Shown: piece by piece, positions 21,655 to 28,805 of the stretch | Position numbering within the stretch: position 1 is the first letter of the stretch | How the letters are laid out: each line of letters begins with the position of its first letter | DNA from: JAPSGM01 sp036556985 | GTDB lineage: Bacteria; Chloroflexota; Limnocylindria; QHBO01 | Assembly (NCBI GenBank): GCA_036556985.1 | Contig: DATBIK010000092.1 | Coordinates: 1-37,096 of the forward strand | Direction of reading: 5' to 3' | DNA: 37,096 bases | Notes under the pieces: generated by a model | Databases searched by the model: none | Told to the model about the DNA's origin: nothing | What the model saw: only the letters and a program-made list of their open reading frames with translations | Program-made: the position numbers and the translations under genes

Positions 21655-22199
21655 CGTGCGACCTCCTTCGCGGGCTGTCGGGCGTCGGCGTCGAGCGACG
21701 CGCGAAGGCCGCGCATCGCGTAGTGCATGCGGGATGCGACCGTCCCGACCGACACGCCGAGCACGTCGGCGATGCGGTCGAACGGCAGGTCCAGGTAGTG
21801 GTGGAGGACCACCACCGTGCGATGGTCGAGGGAGAGCCGCCGGAAGGCGCGATCCAGCTGGTCGCGGTCGATGACCGCCCCCAGCGCGTCGTCGGCGACC
21901 GGCTCGTCAGCCGGCAGCAGGCGAAGGTTCGGTGCCCGGCGACGGGACTTGCCCGCCTCGGCGTAGCAGGCACGCACGAGGAGGCGGTACGACCAGGCGT
22001 CGAAGCGCGCCGGGTCGCGGAGCTGGGGAAGGTCGCGCCAGATGGAGAGCAACGCCTGCTGCGTCGCGTCCTCCGCCAGGGCGAGGTCGCGCAGGATCCT
22101 GTGCGACGCGGACAGGTACCGATCGGCGCGCGCGGCGGCGAGGATCGCGAATGCTTCCCTGTCGCCGCGCTGTGCCCGTGTCACGAGATCGGTGTCCAT
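21651..22199 (-). CDS. ECF (group 4) RNA polymerase sigma factor
   Basis: This 182-residue protein has the two-domain ECF layout. Region 2 (about residues 9-80) contains ILRDLALAEDATQQALLSIW and the following RFDAWSYRLLVRACY. Region 4 (about 118-170) is a helix-turn-helix reading LDLPFDRIADVLGVSVGTVA and then SRMHYAMRGLRASL. The middle linker has no extra domain. The ATG at 22199 follows a GAAGGGG ribosome-binding site. A longer frame from 22238 would add 13 residues without support. The gene is coupled to a membrane protein expected to hold it inactive. The target promoter is not obvious, but the divergent gap upstream carries a 15-base direct repeat. Confidence 0.92.
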   Translation of the reverse strand: MDTDLVTRAQRGDREAFAILAAARADRYLSASHRILRDLALAEDATQQALLSIWRDLPQLRDPARFDAWSYRLLVRACYAEAGKSRRRAPNLRLLPADEPVADDALGAVIDRDQLDRAFRRLSLDHRTVVVLHHYLDLPFDRIADVLGVSVGTVASRMHYAMRGLRASLDADARQPAKEVAR

Positions 22200-22336
22200 G
22201 ACCCCTTCACCAGGGCATCGGCTCAGACCGATGCTCACACGGTATGGGGCCCGAAGCCGGATGGGAACTTCAAACTTCGGCGGGCAGAGCGCGCCCGGAG
22301 TGACCGTCGCAGCGATCTCGCCGCCGCGACAGCCGG

Positions 22337-22373
22337 CCTACGTGATCCGGCGTTTCCGCCTACGTGTTCCGGC
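22337..22373. repeat. Tandem direct repeat CCTACGTG(A/T)TCCGGC, 22-base period
   Basis: CCTACGTGATCCGGC (22337-22351) recurs as CCTACGTGTTCCGGC (22359-22373), matching at 14 of 15 bases. The 22-base period is two helical turns, so both copies face the same side of the DNA. It lies in the 273-base gap between the sigma gene (minus) and the nitroreductase gene (plus), about 100 bases before the latter. Nothing else clear was seen in this gap. Confidence 0.65.
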
Positions 22374-22472
22374 ATGGCGTCGCGACTGCGCGGACGCGCG
22401 TGGCCCCTCCGGGCGCAGACCAAGGATAGTCCCACCGCGCAAGGGGTCCCGAACCGGTGCGAAGATGGACCG

Positions 22473-22991
22473 ATGGAGACCTGGCAGGCGATCAACACCA
22501 TCCGGGCCGTCCGTCGCTTTGCGAATAGGCCGCTGGAGGAGGAGCACCTCGCCCGGATCCTCAACGCCGGGCGGCGTGCCGGGAGCTCGAAGAACCAGCA
22601 GCGCTGGGCATTCGTCGTCGCTCGCGATCGGGAGCATCTGCGCGAGCTGTCGAAGGTCGGGGACTACGCGAGCCATCTTTCCGGCGCGGCCGTGGCGGTG
22701 GCCCTGGTGACGCCCGAGGCGAGCGGCCACGAGCGCGACTCGATCATGTGGGACTGTGGGCGCGCGGCGCAGAACATGGTGCTTGCCGCCTGGGAGCTGG
22801 GGATCGGGAGCGTGCCGGCCACCGTGTACGACCACGCCCTGGCGGCCCGGCTGCTGGGACTGCCGGCGGATCGCCGCTGCGACTTCCTCCTCTCGCTCGG
22901 CTATCCCGAGGACGAATCCAAGCTCACCGCACCGAACCGGGCCGGCGGCCGGCTCGCCCTCGACGAGCTCGTCCACGAGGAGCGCTGGTAG
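22473..22991 (+). CDS. Nitroreductase family protein (FMN oxidoreductase fold)
   Basis: This protein has 172 residues from ATG 22473, short for a flavoprotein of this family but within range. The N-terminal signature TIRAVRRFANRPLEEEHLARIL carries the conserved Arg pair that contacts the FMN phosphate. SSKNQQRWAFVVARD is the usual dimer/FMN segment. AAQNMVLAAWELGIGSVPAT is the core helix, and FLLSLGYPED is the C-terminal strand with conserved GYP. It probably reduces nitro or quinone-like substrates with NAD(P)H, with the precise substrate unknown. It is divergent from the sigma factor and ends in a hairpin at 22997-23031. Regulation by the upstream direct repeats is possible. Confidence 0.9.
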   Translation: METWQAINTIRAVRRFANRPLEEEHLARILNAGRRAGSSKNQQRWAFVVARDREHLRELSKVGDYASHLSGAAVAVALVTPEASGHERDSIMWDCGRAAQNMVLAAWELGIGSVPATVYDHALAARLLGLPADRRCDFLLSLGYPEDESKLTAPNRAGGRLALDELVHEERW

Positions 22992-22996
22992 CGGAC

Positions 22997-23031
22997 GGCC
23001 CGCCCGCCGCGGTTGCCGCAGCGGACGGGCC
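22997..23031. terminator. Terminator-like hairpin between nitroreductase and haloperoxidase-like genes
   Basis: Outer arms GGCCCG (22997-23002) and CGGGCC (23026-23031) enclose inner arms GCGG (23009-23012) and CCGC (23016-23019). The hairpin sits between convergent genes, beginning 6 bases after the TAG stop. Confidence 0.55.
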
Positions 23032-23052
23032 AGGGCAAGTGGTCGTGGCGCC

Positions 23053-24381
23053 TCAGTCGGGCGCGAAGAAGTGATCGAGCACCTCGTCCGCGACCTCCCT
23101 GCCGATCCCGATCGACACCCGGTCCGCGGTCCTGAAGTGGATCCCGGACCACACGCGCGCGTCCACCGCATCTCGGCGGAAGGTGCGTGCATCGGTATAG
23201 TGCCGCTCACCCTGGGTGGGCGAGACGATGTGCAGGTCGAGCTGGCCGCCGTTCAGCCGGAGCGCCACGGCGCTCTGCGCGCCGATCACGGCGCACAGGC
23301 CGCTCGGCCAGTCGGGATAGGCCGGGTTGGCGATGAGCGGCGTCCAGCCCGGCACGCTCGCCGTCCGTGGATCGCCGTCCGTGTCCGCCTTCTGGATGGC
23401 AGTCATCGGCCGCCACCACATGTACTTGTGCTTGGCGTACCACACGGCAGCGAGGGCGTCGCTGGTACTCACCTCGACAGCGGCGAACAGGCGCGCGCTG
23501 TCGCTGATGTCCATCGCCTGCTCCGTCGCCAGGCGGCGAAGCGACGCCTGCATCGGTCCGACCACCGTGTCCGCGAAGAACAGTGCGGTGGCGGTCTGCT
23601 CCGGCGTACGCAGGCTGCCCACGGCCGCCCCGTAGTCGCGCACCTCGCGGAACTGCTTGAGGTAGCGCCGCGATCCGATGGGCGGCGGCGGGCCGGGATC
23701 GTATGCCGCGGCCGAGCCGATCGCCATCGTGTCGACCTGGCTGAACCAGATGCTCGGGAAGTTGGCCATCGTCGGCGGAGTCGGCTCCCAGTCGCCGGGC
23801 TCGGTGGCCACCGGCACCGGAATGACGGCGTAGCGTCCGTCATCGGCACGCAGGTCAAGGATTCGTTCGGCGGCGCGCACCCCGTACTCGATGCCGCGCT
23901 CCTTCGCCTGCCCGTCAGGGATGAGGGCCAGGGATGCGGCGAGCTTCGCATCGAGGTCGGCGCCGATCGTGCCGAGGTGCCCGAAGGAGGTTCGCAGCAC
24001 GTGGTGCGCCGCAGCGGCGGCGGCCGCCTCCGGAGAGGCGCCGTCGCTGGGCCTTCCGCTCCATCGGTACAGCTCGTACTCGCCGGTGATGCCGTTCACC
24101 GCGTTGTACATCGCGGTGTGTACGAAGGCGAGGTAAAGGAACGTCTCGGGCGGCACCCGCGCCGCGCCGGCGGGTGCCGGCGAGCCAAGCGTGGTGATGG
24201 CGTGGACGTTCCAGGTGGTGATGACCGCGGGATCCGCCGCGGGCGGAGCGTCGGCGGCCGCCCGGCGCGGGGCGCCGGTGAGCGGGCCGGTCGCGACGAG
24301 GCTGATGCTCAGCAGCAGCGCCGGAGCGAGGCGCCGAGCATGTCGGCGGGAGCGGACAGCGACCGAATGAGTGGGACGCAT
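23053..24381 (-). CDS. Secreted vanadium-dependent haloperoxidase-like protein (PAP2 superfamily)
   Basis: This protein has 442 residues. A signal peptide (about residues 1-43, hydrophobic core LAPALLLSISLVA) precedes an all-helical domain. Vanadate-site residues are recognisable by their spacing. K317 and R324 lie in HKYMWWRP, seven apart as in the fungal chloroperoxidase. S360 and G361 lie in PSG. R409 and H415 lie in RVWSGIH, six apart. The residue after PSG, normally the acid/base His, is Leu (L362). Oxidation of halides, or a phosphatase activity on the same fold, is therefore uncertain. The ATG at 24381 follows GGGAGGTG on the minus strand. No biosynthetic cluster surrounds it. The upstream gap carries the palindromic array at 24502-24680. 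Confidence 0.85.
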   Translation of the reverse strand: MRPTHSVAVRSRRHARRLAPALLLSISLVATGPLTGAPRRAAADAPPAADPAVITTWNVHAITTLGSPAPAGAARVPPETFLYLAFVHTAMYNAVNGITGEYELYRWSGRPSDGASPEAAAAAAAHHVLRTSFGHLGTIGADLDAKLAASLALIPDGQAKERGIEYGVRAAERILDLRADDGRYAVIPVPVATEPGDWEPTPPTMANFPSIWFSQVDTMAIGSAAAYDPGPPPPIGSRRYLKQFREVRDYGAAVGSLRTPEQTATALFFADTVVGPMQASLRRLATEQAMDISDSARLFAAVEVSTSDALAAVWYAKHKYMWWRPMTAIQKADTDGDPRTASVPGWTPLIANPAYPDWPSGLCAVIGAQSAVALRLNGGQLDLHIVSPTQGERHYTDARTFRRDAVDARVWSGIHFRTADRVSIGIGREVADEVLDHFFAPD

Positions 24382-24501
24382 GGATCACACCTCCCCAGGA
24401 GTGCGGCTGGACGCAACCGGTCCAGCCCGCTACTTCTTTGAGGGCGCGAGACGTGCGTCCCGTTCAATCTTCGGCGCTACTGATCGAAATCGATCGAAGC
24501 C

Positions 24502-24680
24502 ACCACGCAATGGTCGGTCAACGGAGGAATCTGTCAGCCCGTGGTCACATCGATCAAGAAGCGGCAACTTCTTGGGGAATCGACCAGCGCGTGGTCAGAA
24601 TCGAGCACGAAACCAGGCTCGAATCGGTCCGCTGCCGGCACTTCTTGATCCATGGAACCACCGGCTGGTCAGATCCGAAC
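24502..24680. repeat. Intergenic array of ACCA-N5-TGGT palindromes, copy 1
   Basis: The 390 bases between the haloperoxidase-like and DMT genes contain no credible gene but hold at least four related units. ACCA-N5-TGGT is at 24502-24514, 24583-24595 and 24657-24669. A degenerate copy (GTCA in place of ACCA) is at 24533-24545. Flanks resemble TTCTTGATC on the left and GATCAAGAA on the right. A hairpin CAAGAAG / CTTCTTG lies at 24555-24574. From 24541 to 24680 the sequence aligns with 35461-35599, with the units at nearly the same spacing (50 and 74 bases here, 50 and 73 there). A TACCAT box at 24725-24730 may be the DMT promoter. Confidence 0.85.
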
Positions 24681-24771
24681 GAAGGTGCCGCGAAGCTCAA
24701 CCGGCCGGCCGCCACCGCGCGGACTACCATGCGCGGGACTCCCGAGCACCGAGGCTGCCACCCGCTCCCAC

Positions 24772-25683
24772 ATGTCCCGATTCGCCGTTCCCATCGCATG
24801 GATCACGCTGGGCCTCATCTGGGGCTCGAGCTTCCTGTGGATCAAGATCGCGGTCGACGAGCTGCCGGCCGCGACCGTGGTGACGCAGCGCCTGACCATC
24901 GGCTTCGCGTGCATGCTGGCCTTCATGGCGGTGCGTGGCGTCAGGCTGCCGCGGACCGCCCGTGAGCTGGCGCCGCTGGCGGTGATGGGCGCGCTGAACG
25001 CCGCGCTGCCGTACCTGCTCATCACCTGGGGCGAGGAGGTGGTCGACTCGGCCACCGCGGCGGTGCTGAACTCGCTGACGCCGATCTTCTCACTGGTCAT
25101 CGCCGGCTTCCTGCTCCGCACCGAGACGGTGACCTTCCTGCGGGTGGTGGGCCTGCTCGTCGGCTTCGCCGGCGCGGCGCTGCTGGCGACCCGCGAGTTC
25201 GAGCTGCGCGGCGACCCGGCCGGCCTCATCGGCGCCGGAGCGGTGGCGCTGGCGGCCCTGTCGTACGCGGTCGCCGCCTCGTACGCACGCCACTCCATGA
25301 AGGTCACCCACCGCTGGGTCGTCTCGGCCGGCACGATGCTGTTCGGCGCCCTGTTCACCTGGCCGCTGGCGCTGGTCGCCGACGGGATCCGCATCCCCAG
25401 TCAGCCGGACACGATCATCAGCGTCCTGTGGCTGGGCGTCATGGGAGCCTTCGTGGCCTACCTGCTCTACTTCTATCTCATCGCCGAGCTCGGCGCGACG
25501 CTGGCGTCGATGGTGACCTACGTCTTCCCGGTCGTGGGCGTGGCGCTGGGCGTCTTCTTCCTGGACGAAATCCTCGACGCGCGGCTTGCGATCGGCACGG
25601 CGCTGGTGCTGGCCGGAATCGGGATCGTGAGCCTTCGCTATGATGCCGCGGTGCGCCGCGCATCTCGCGGGAGGAACGCGTGA
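24772..25683 (+). CDS. EamA/DMT family transporter
   Basis: This 303-residue protein has ten hydrophobic helices arranged as two EamA repeats, roughly residues 5-140 and 150-290. The first repeat opens WITLGLIWGSSFLWIKIAV, the family signature. The segment LNSLTPIFSLVIAGFLLRTE closes it. The second repeat contains LLYFYLIAELGATLASMVTY and ends with ILDARLAIGTALVLAGI. Such proteins export amino acids or other metabolites, and the substrate is not predictable. I chose the ATG at 24772 because the hydrophobic part starts three residues later and the longer frame (from 24652) runs through the repeat array. There is no clear ribosome-binding site. Its stop overlaps the next start as GTGA. Confidence 0.92.
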   Translation: MSRFAVPIAWITLGLIWGSSFLWIKIAVDELPAATVVTQRLTIGFACMLAFMAVRGVRLPRTARELAPLAVMGALNAALPYLLITWGEEVVDSATAAVLNSLTPIFSLVIAGFLLRTETVTFLRVVGLLVGFAGAALLATREFELRGDPAGLIGAGAVALAALSYAVAASYARHSMKVTHRWVVSAGTMLFGALFTWPLALVADGIRIPSQPDTIISVLWLGVMGAFVAYLLYFYLIAELGATLASMVTYVFPVVGVALGVFFLDEILDARLAIGTALVLAGIGIVSLRYDAAVRRASRGRNA

Positions 25684-27599
25684 GCGATCCCCGCTGGCCG
25701 GACGACCCCATCTGGCCCGAGCGAGACCTCGATGGCGAGGACTCCCCCAACCCCTGGGCCGATGCGCCCGACGCCGGCATCGACGCCGAACCGCCGCTCC
25801 CCGAGCCCGAACCGCCGGAGCCGGTCTGGCCGGACGAAGGCTTCGCCGATGGACCGCCGGCGGCGGCCGAGCCGCCCGAGCCCGCCTTCCCGGAGCCCGT
25901 CATTCCGGCGCCCCCGTTCTCGGAGCCGGACCTCGGTGATCGCCCCTTTCCCGAGCCCGAGCCACCCAGCCCCGCCTTCCCGGAGCCGACGTTCCTCGAG
26001 CGACCCGCGCCGGAGCCCGAACCAGAGCCAGCGCCAGAGCCGGGGCCATGGCCAGAGCCGGAGCCCGAACCAGAGTCAGCGCCAGAGGCCGGGACCGACA
26101 TGGGCGGCGAACCGGAGTACGTCCGGCCAGCCTGGTTGGAGGCCCCCGACGAGCCGGAACCCGAGCCCGAGCCAGAGGTGGCCTCGGAGCCTGAACCCGA
26201 GGAGCCGGTGGCCTCGGAGCCCGAGCCGGCGTGGCTGGAGCAGGCCGAGCCCGAGCCGGAACCGGAGCCCCAGCCGGAACAGGAGCCCGCGTACGTTGCG
26301 CGGGCCTGGATCGACCGGCTGGACGATGAGCCGCGGGAGCACGAGGTCGAAGCCGCGGAACCGGCGACGGCCTTCGTTCCGGAGCCCGCGCCGGCCGACG
26401 GTGCGGGTGCCCCCGAGGAGAACGGCGGATGGAACCCAAAGGTCCACGGCGAGCGTCGCCGCCCGACGACCGCCGAGCAGGCGGTGCCGTGGCTGATCGG
26501 CGTCATCCTGGCGCTGGCGGGGATCGTCATCGTCCTGCTGGCGCTGATCTTCACCGCGCCGGACGGCATGCTGGGGCTGACCGGGTCTCCTTCGCCGTCG
26601 CCCTCCGGCACGCTGACGGGCGTGCTCCCCACGGGGAGCGGCGAGGCCACCCGGACGCCGGAAGCGTCGTCGAATCGCGTCTCGCCGTCCGCCGAGCCCA
26701 CTCCCACGGCAACTGCGAGGCCGCTTCCCGAGTACGGCCCACTTGAGATGGTCTATCTCGGACGACCGTCGGCCCTGGAGCCGATCTACCTGTTCCGGCG
26801 CGACTTCTCGGAGGTCGAGGACCCGAATGTGGTGGCGCAGGCGGACATCGGAGTGAGCGCCTACACGTGGTCGCCCGATGGCCGGGTCGGTGCGGCGATC
26901 GTCGGTGAGCGGCTGGTGGCGCTCCGGCCCGGTCGATCCGCGCGGCCCCTGTTCGACGGCGCCAGCGCAGCGACCTTCGCGCTCGACTCGCAGACGGTCT
27001 ACACGCTTCGCATCGTCCGGCGCGGAGGTGACGACATCGCGCGGGTGCTCGCCGTCGACTACCGCAGCGCCGACAGCCGTGTCGTCGGCTCGGTCCGCTA
27101 CCCGCGGCCGGTCATCGGCGCCGACACGCCTCTGCGCGAGGCGCAGTTCATCGACGACGGGGGCATCTATCGCCTCTACCCCATGTCCGACGGCAGCCTC
27201 GTGATCTGGATCCTGGGCGCGCCGGAGATCTACCGGATGGACACCGAGGACGGCAGCGTCGACGAGGTTCGCCGCCAGCCGCTGCTCTGGTCCCCGGACG
27301 GCAGCCAGCGGGTCGCCGTGCGTGAGCGGGCCAACGGCACGACGGACCTGAACCTGCGCAACGACGATGGCGAGACGATCGCCAGCGTCAACGTCCCGGG
27401 GCTGGTGAGCCACGTGCGCTGGGTGCGCAGCAGCAACGAGATCGTCTTCACCCTCGGCCGGCTCGGGACGAGCGGTGGCGTGCGGCAGGACCTCTACGTC
27501 TGGGACCTGGCCGACGGCAATGACCCGCTGCCGCTGACGAGCAACGGCGTCTCGTTCGGCGCCGAGTGGCTCGGCTCGGCACCGAACTGGCTGCCCTGA
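25680..27599 (+). CDS. Pro-Glu-rich membrane protein with extracytoplasmic propeller-like domain
   Basis: This 639-residue protein has three parts. Residues 1-265 are acidic and low-complexity, rich in repeated Glu-Pro, with runs such as EPEPEPEPAPEPGP interspersed with WPD and AWLE motifs. One membrane helix lies at about 269-293 (LIGVILALAGIVIVLLALIF). After a Ser/Thr/Pro linker, residues about 345-639 form a beta-rich domain. It has TolB/WD-like blades, for example AYTWSPDGRVGAAIVGERL, LLWSPDGSQRVAVRE and VRWVRSSNEIVFTLG. The N-part should be cytoplasmic and the propeller outside. The GTG start follows GGGAGGA and overlaps the DMT stop (GTGA), so the two are co-translated. It is not TonB, as no TonB C-terminal domain is present. 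The function is unknown. Confidence 0.82.
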   Translation: MSDPRWPDDPIWPERDLDGEDSPNPWADAPDAGIDAEPPLPEPEPPEPVWPDEGFADGPPAAAEPPEPAFPEPVIPAPPFSEPDLGDRPFPEPEPPSPAFPEPTFLERPAPEPEPEPAPEPGPWPEPEPEPESAPEAGTDMGGEPEYVRPAWLEAPDEPEPEPEPEVASEPEPEEPVASEPEPAWLEQAEPEPEPEPQPEQEPAYVARAWIDRLDDEPREHEVEAAEPATAFVPEPAPADGAGAPEENGGWNPKVHGERRRPTTAEQAVPWLIGVILALAGIVIVLLALIFTAPDGMLGLTGSPSPSPSGTLTGVLPTGSGEATRTPEASSNRVSPSAEPTPTATARPLPEYGPLEMVYLGRPSALEPIYLFRRDFSEVEDPNVVAQADIGVSAYTWSPDGRVGAAIVGERLVALRPGRSARPLFDGASAATFALDSQTVYTLRIVRRGGDDIARVLAVDYRSADSRVVGSVRYPRPVIGADTPLREAQFIDDGGIYRLYPMSDGSLVIWILGAPEIYRMDTEDGSVDEVRRQPLLWSPDGSQRVAVRERANGTTDLNLRNDDGETIASVNVPGLVSHVRWVRSSNEIVFTLGRLGTSGGVRQDLYVWDLADGNDPLPLTSNGVSFGAEWLGSAPNWLP

Positions 27600-27606
27600 T
27601 CGACCC

Positions 27607-27936
27607 ATGCAGGAGATCGTGAACCCGATCGCCGTCGAGCTCGACGAGACGGCGCGCGTCATGCGCATCCGCTGGGATGACGGCCACCTCGGCGAGTGGG
27701 GCTGGCTCGCGCTGCGCCGCGCCTGCCCCTGTGCGCTCTGCGCGGGCGAGGGCAACCTCCCCGGGGTGGTCACCCTGGAGACCGTCTTCACGCCCGAGCA
27801 GACCACCCTCGAACGGGTGAAATGGATCGGCCGATACGCCCTGGCACCAATCTGGGCCGACGGTCACGACACCGGCCTGTTCACCTATCACAAGCTGCGC
27901 GACATGTGCGCCTGCGAGGAGCACCGAGCGTCGTGA
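27607..27936 (+). CDS. DUF971 (GBBH-like N-terminal domain) protein
   Basis: This 109-residue protein is a single DUF971 domain. The family hallmark is visible as MRIRWDDGHLGEWGWLALRR followed by ACPCALC with three Cys residues. It ends with a Tyr/His-rich strand (YALAPIWADGHDTGLFTYHK) and CACEEH. The same domain occurs at the N-terminus of gamma-butyrobetaine hydroxylase, where it binds zinc, and fused to or beside Mrp-type Fe-S carriers. The Cys residues suggest metal binding, but the role of free DUF971 proteins is not known. The gene starts 7 bases after the propeller gene. Its TGA shares one base with the patatin ATG (TGATG at 27934-27938), so the genes form one operon. Confidence 0.9.
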   Translation: MQEIVNPIAVELDETARVMRIRWDDGHLGEWGWLALRRACPCALCAGEGNLPGVVTLETVFTPEQTTLERVKWIGRYALAPIWADGHDTGLFTYHKLRDMCACEEHRAS

Positions 27937-28805
27937 TGAATGGCGGCTTCAGCCTGGCGCTCGGCGGCGGCGGGGGACGGGGATGGGCGCACATCGGCGT
28001 CGCGCGCGCTCTGGAGGAGGCCGGCCTGCGGCCGCGGCGGATCGTGGGCACGAGCATGGGCGCCATCGTCGGCGCCGGGCTTGCGGCCGGCTTTCCGCCG
28101 CGGGAGATCGAGCGCGTCGCGCGGCGCACTCCCGTCTACCGCCTCGTCGGCCGCCGGGCGCGCCACGCCCTCTTCGACCCGCGGCCGGTGATCGAGCGGC
28201 TGGGCGCCGCGCTCGGCGACCCGCGGATCGAGGACCTGCCGGTCCCGCTGGCGATCACGACCTACGATCTTGCGACCGGGACCACGGCGGCCATCACGCG
28301 CGGCCGGGTGGTGGAGGCCATCCAGCGGGCGATTGCGGTACCGCTCTTCTTCCCGCCCTGCCCTGACGGCGAGCACCTGTGGTGCGATGCCGGCCCCTGG
28401 GAAGCGGTGCCGGTCAGCGTCGCCCGGCGCCTGGCGCCGGCGGACCCGGTCATCGGCGTGTGGGTGGACTCGCCCAAGCCGGCAGTCCTGGCCGCGCGCC
28501 CGGTCGCGGCCGCCATGCGCGGGCTGGCGCTCCGCCTGGCCAGCGCACCCGCGACGACACCAGTCCCGACCGCGCCGCTCCCGGCGCGTGGCTACCTTGC
28601 GCTGCTCGCGCGCGCCATGGCTGCGCCCGTGCTCGCGGAAGCGCCGGATCTCCTCATCCGCCCGCGGCTCGGGATCATGCCGGCCTGGCACTTCTCGCGG
28701 GTGCGCGAGATGAGCCGCCGCGGCTACCGTGACGCGCGCACCGCCCTCGAGGCTGCCGGCCTGTGGCCCACGGCACGCGCGGACGGGATGCATGCTGCGG
28801 CCTGA
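27936..28805 (+). CDS. Patatin-like phospholipase
   Basis: This 289-residue cytoplasmic or membrane-associated lipid acyl hydrolase has the patatin catalytic layout. The oxyanion loop GGGGGRGWAHIGV lies at about residues 10-22. The nucleophile elbow GTSMG contains S40, and the catalytic Asp lies in CDAGPWE (D151) in place of the usual DGG/DGA. The C-terminal 90 residues are helical and Ala/Arg-rich with no recognised extra domain. The substrate lipid is unknown. The ATG at 27936 overlaps the DUF971 stop by one base, and its own 3' end overlaps the deacetylase start by 14 bases, so the three genes should be co-translated. Confidence 0.92.
   Translation: MNGGFSLALGGGGGRGWAHIGVARALEEAGLRPRRIVGTSMGAIVGAGLAAGFPPREIERVARRTPVYRLVGRRARHALFDPRPVIERLGAALGDPRIEDLPVPLAITTYDLATGTTAAITRGRVVEAIQRAIAVPLFFPPCPDGEHLWCDAGPWEAVPVSVARRLAPADPVIGVWVDSPKPAVLAARPVAAAMRGLALRLASAPATTPVPTAPLPARGYLALLARAMAAPVLAEAPDLLIRPRLGIMPAWHFSRVREMSRRGYRDARTALEAAGLWPTARADGMHAAA

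Noticed and set aside
23053..24381. A halogenated natural-product gene cluster around the haloperoxidase-like gene
   Set aside because: Neighbours are a nitroreductase and a DMT transporter, with no polyketide, terpene or peptide synthase genes in the window.
24502..24680. Could the spaced palindromes be a degenerate CRISPR array?
   Set aside because: The repeated cores are only 13-19 bases, vary between units, and the spacing is uneven (31, 50 and 74 bases). The intervening sequence is conserved between the two copies, unlike spacers. No cas gene is present.
24652..24771. A 40-residue N-terminal extension of the DMT transporter from ATG 24652
   Set aside because: The extension is polar, lies over the palindromic array, and begins before the TACCAT box that probably starts the transcript.
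25680..27599. A TonB protein, because of the Glu-Pro-rich arm
   Set aside because: The membrane helix follows the arm rather than preceding it, and the C-terminal domain is propeller-like, not the TonB fold.
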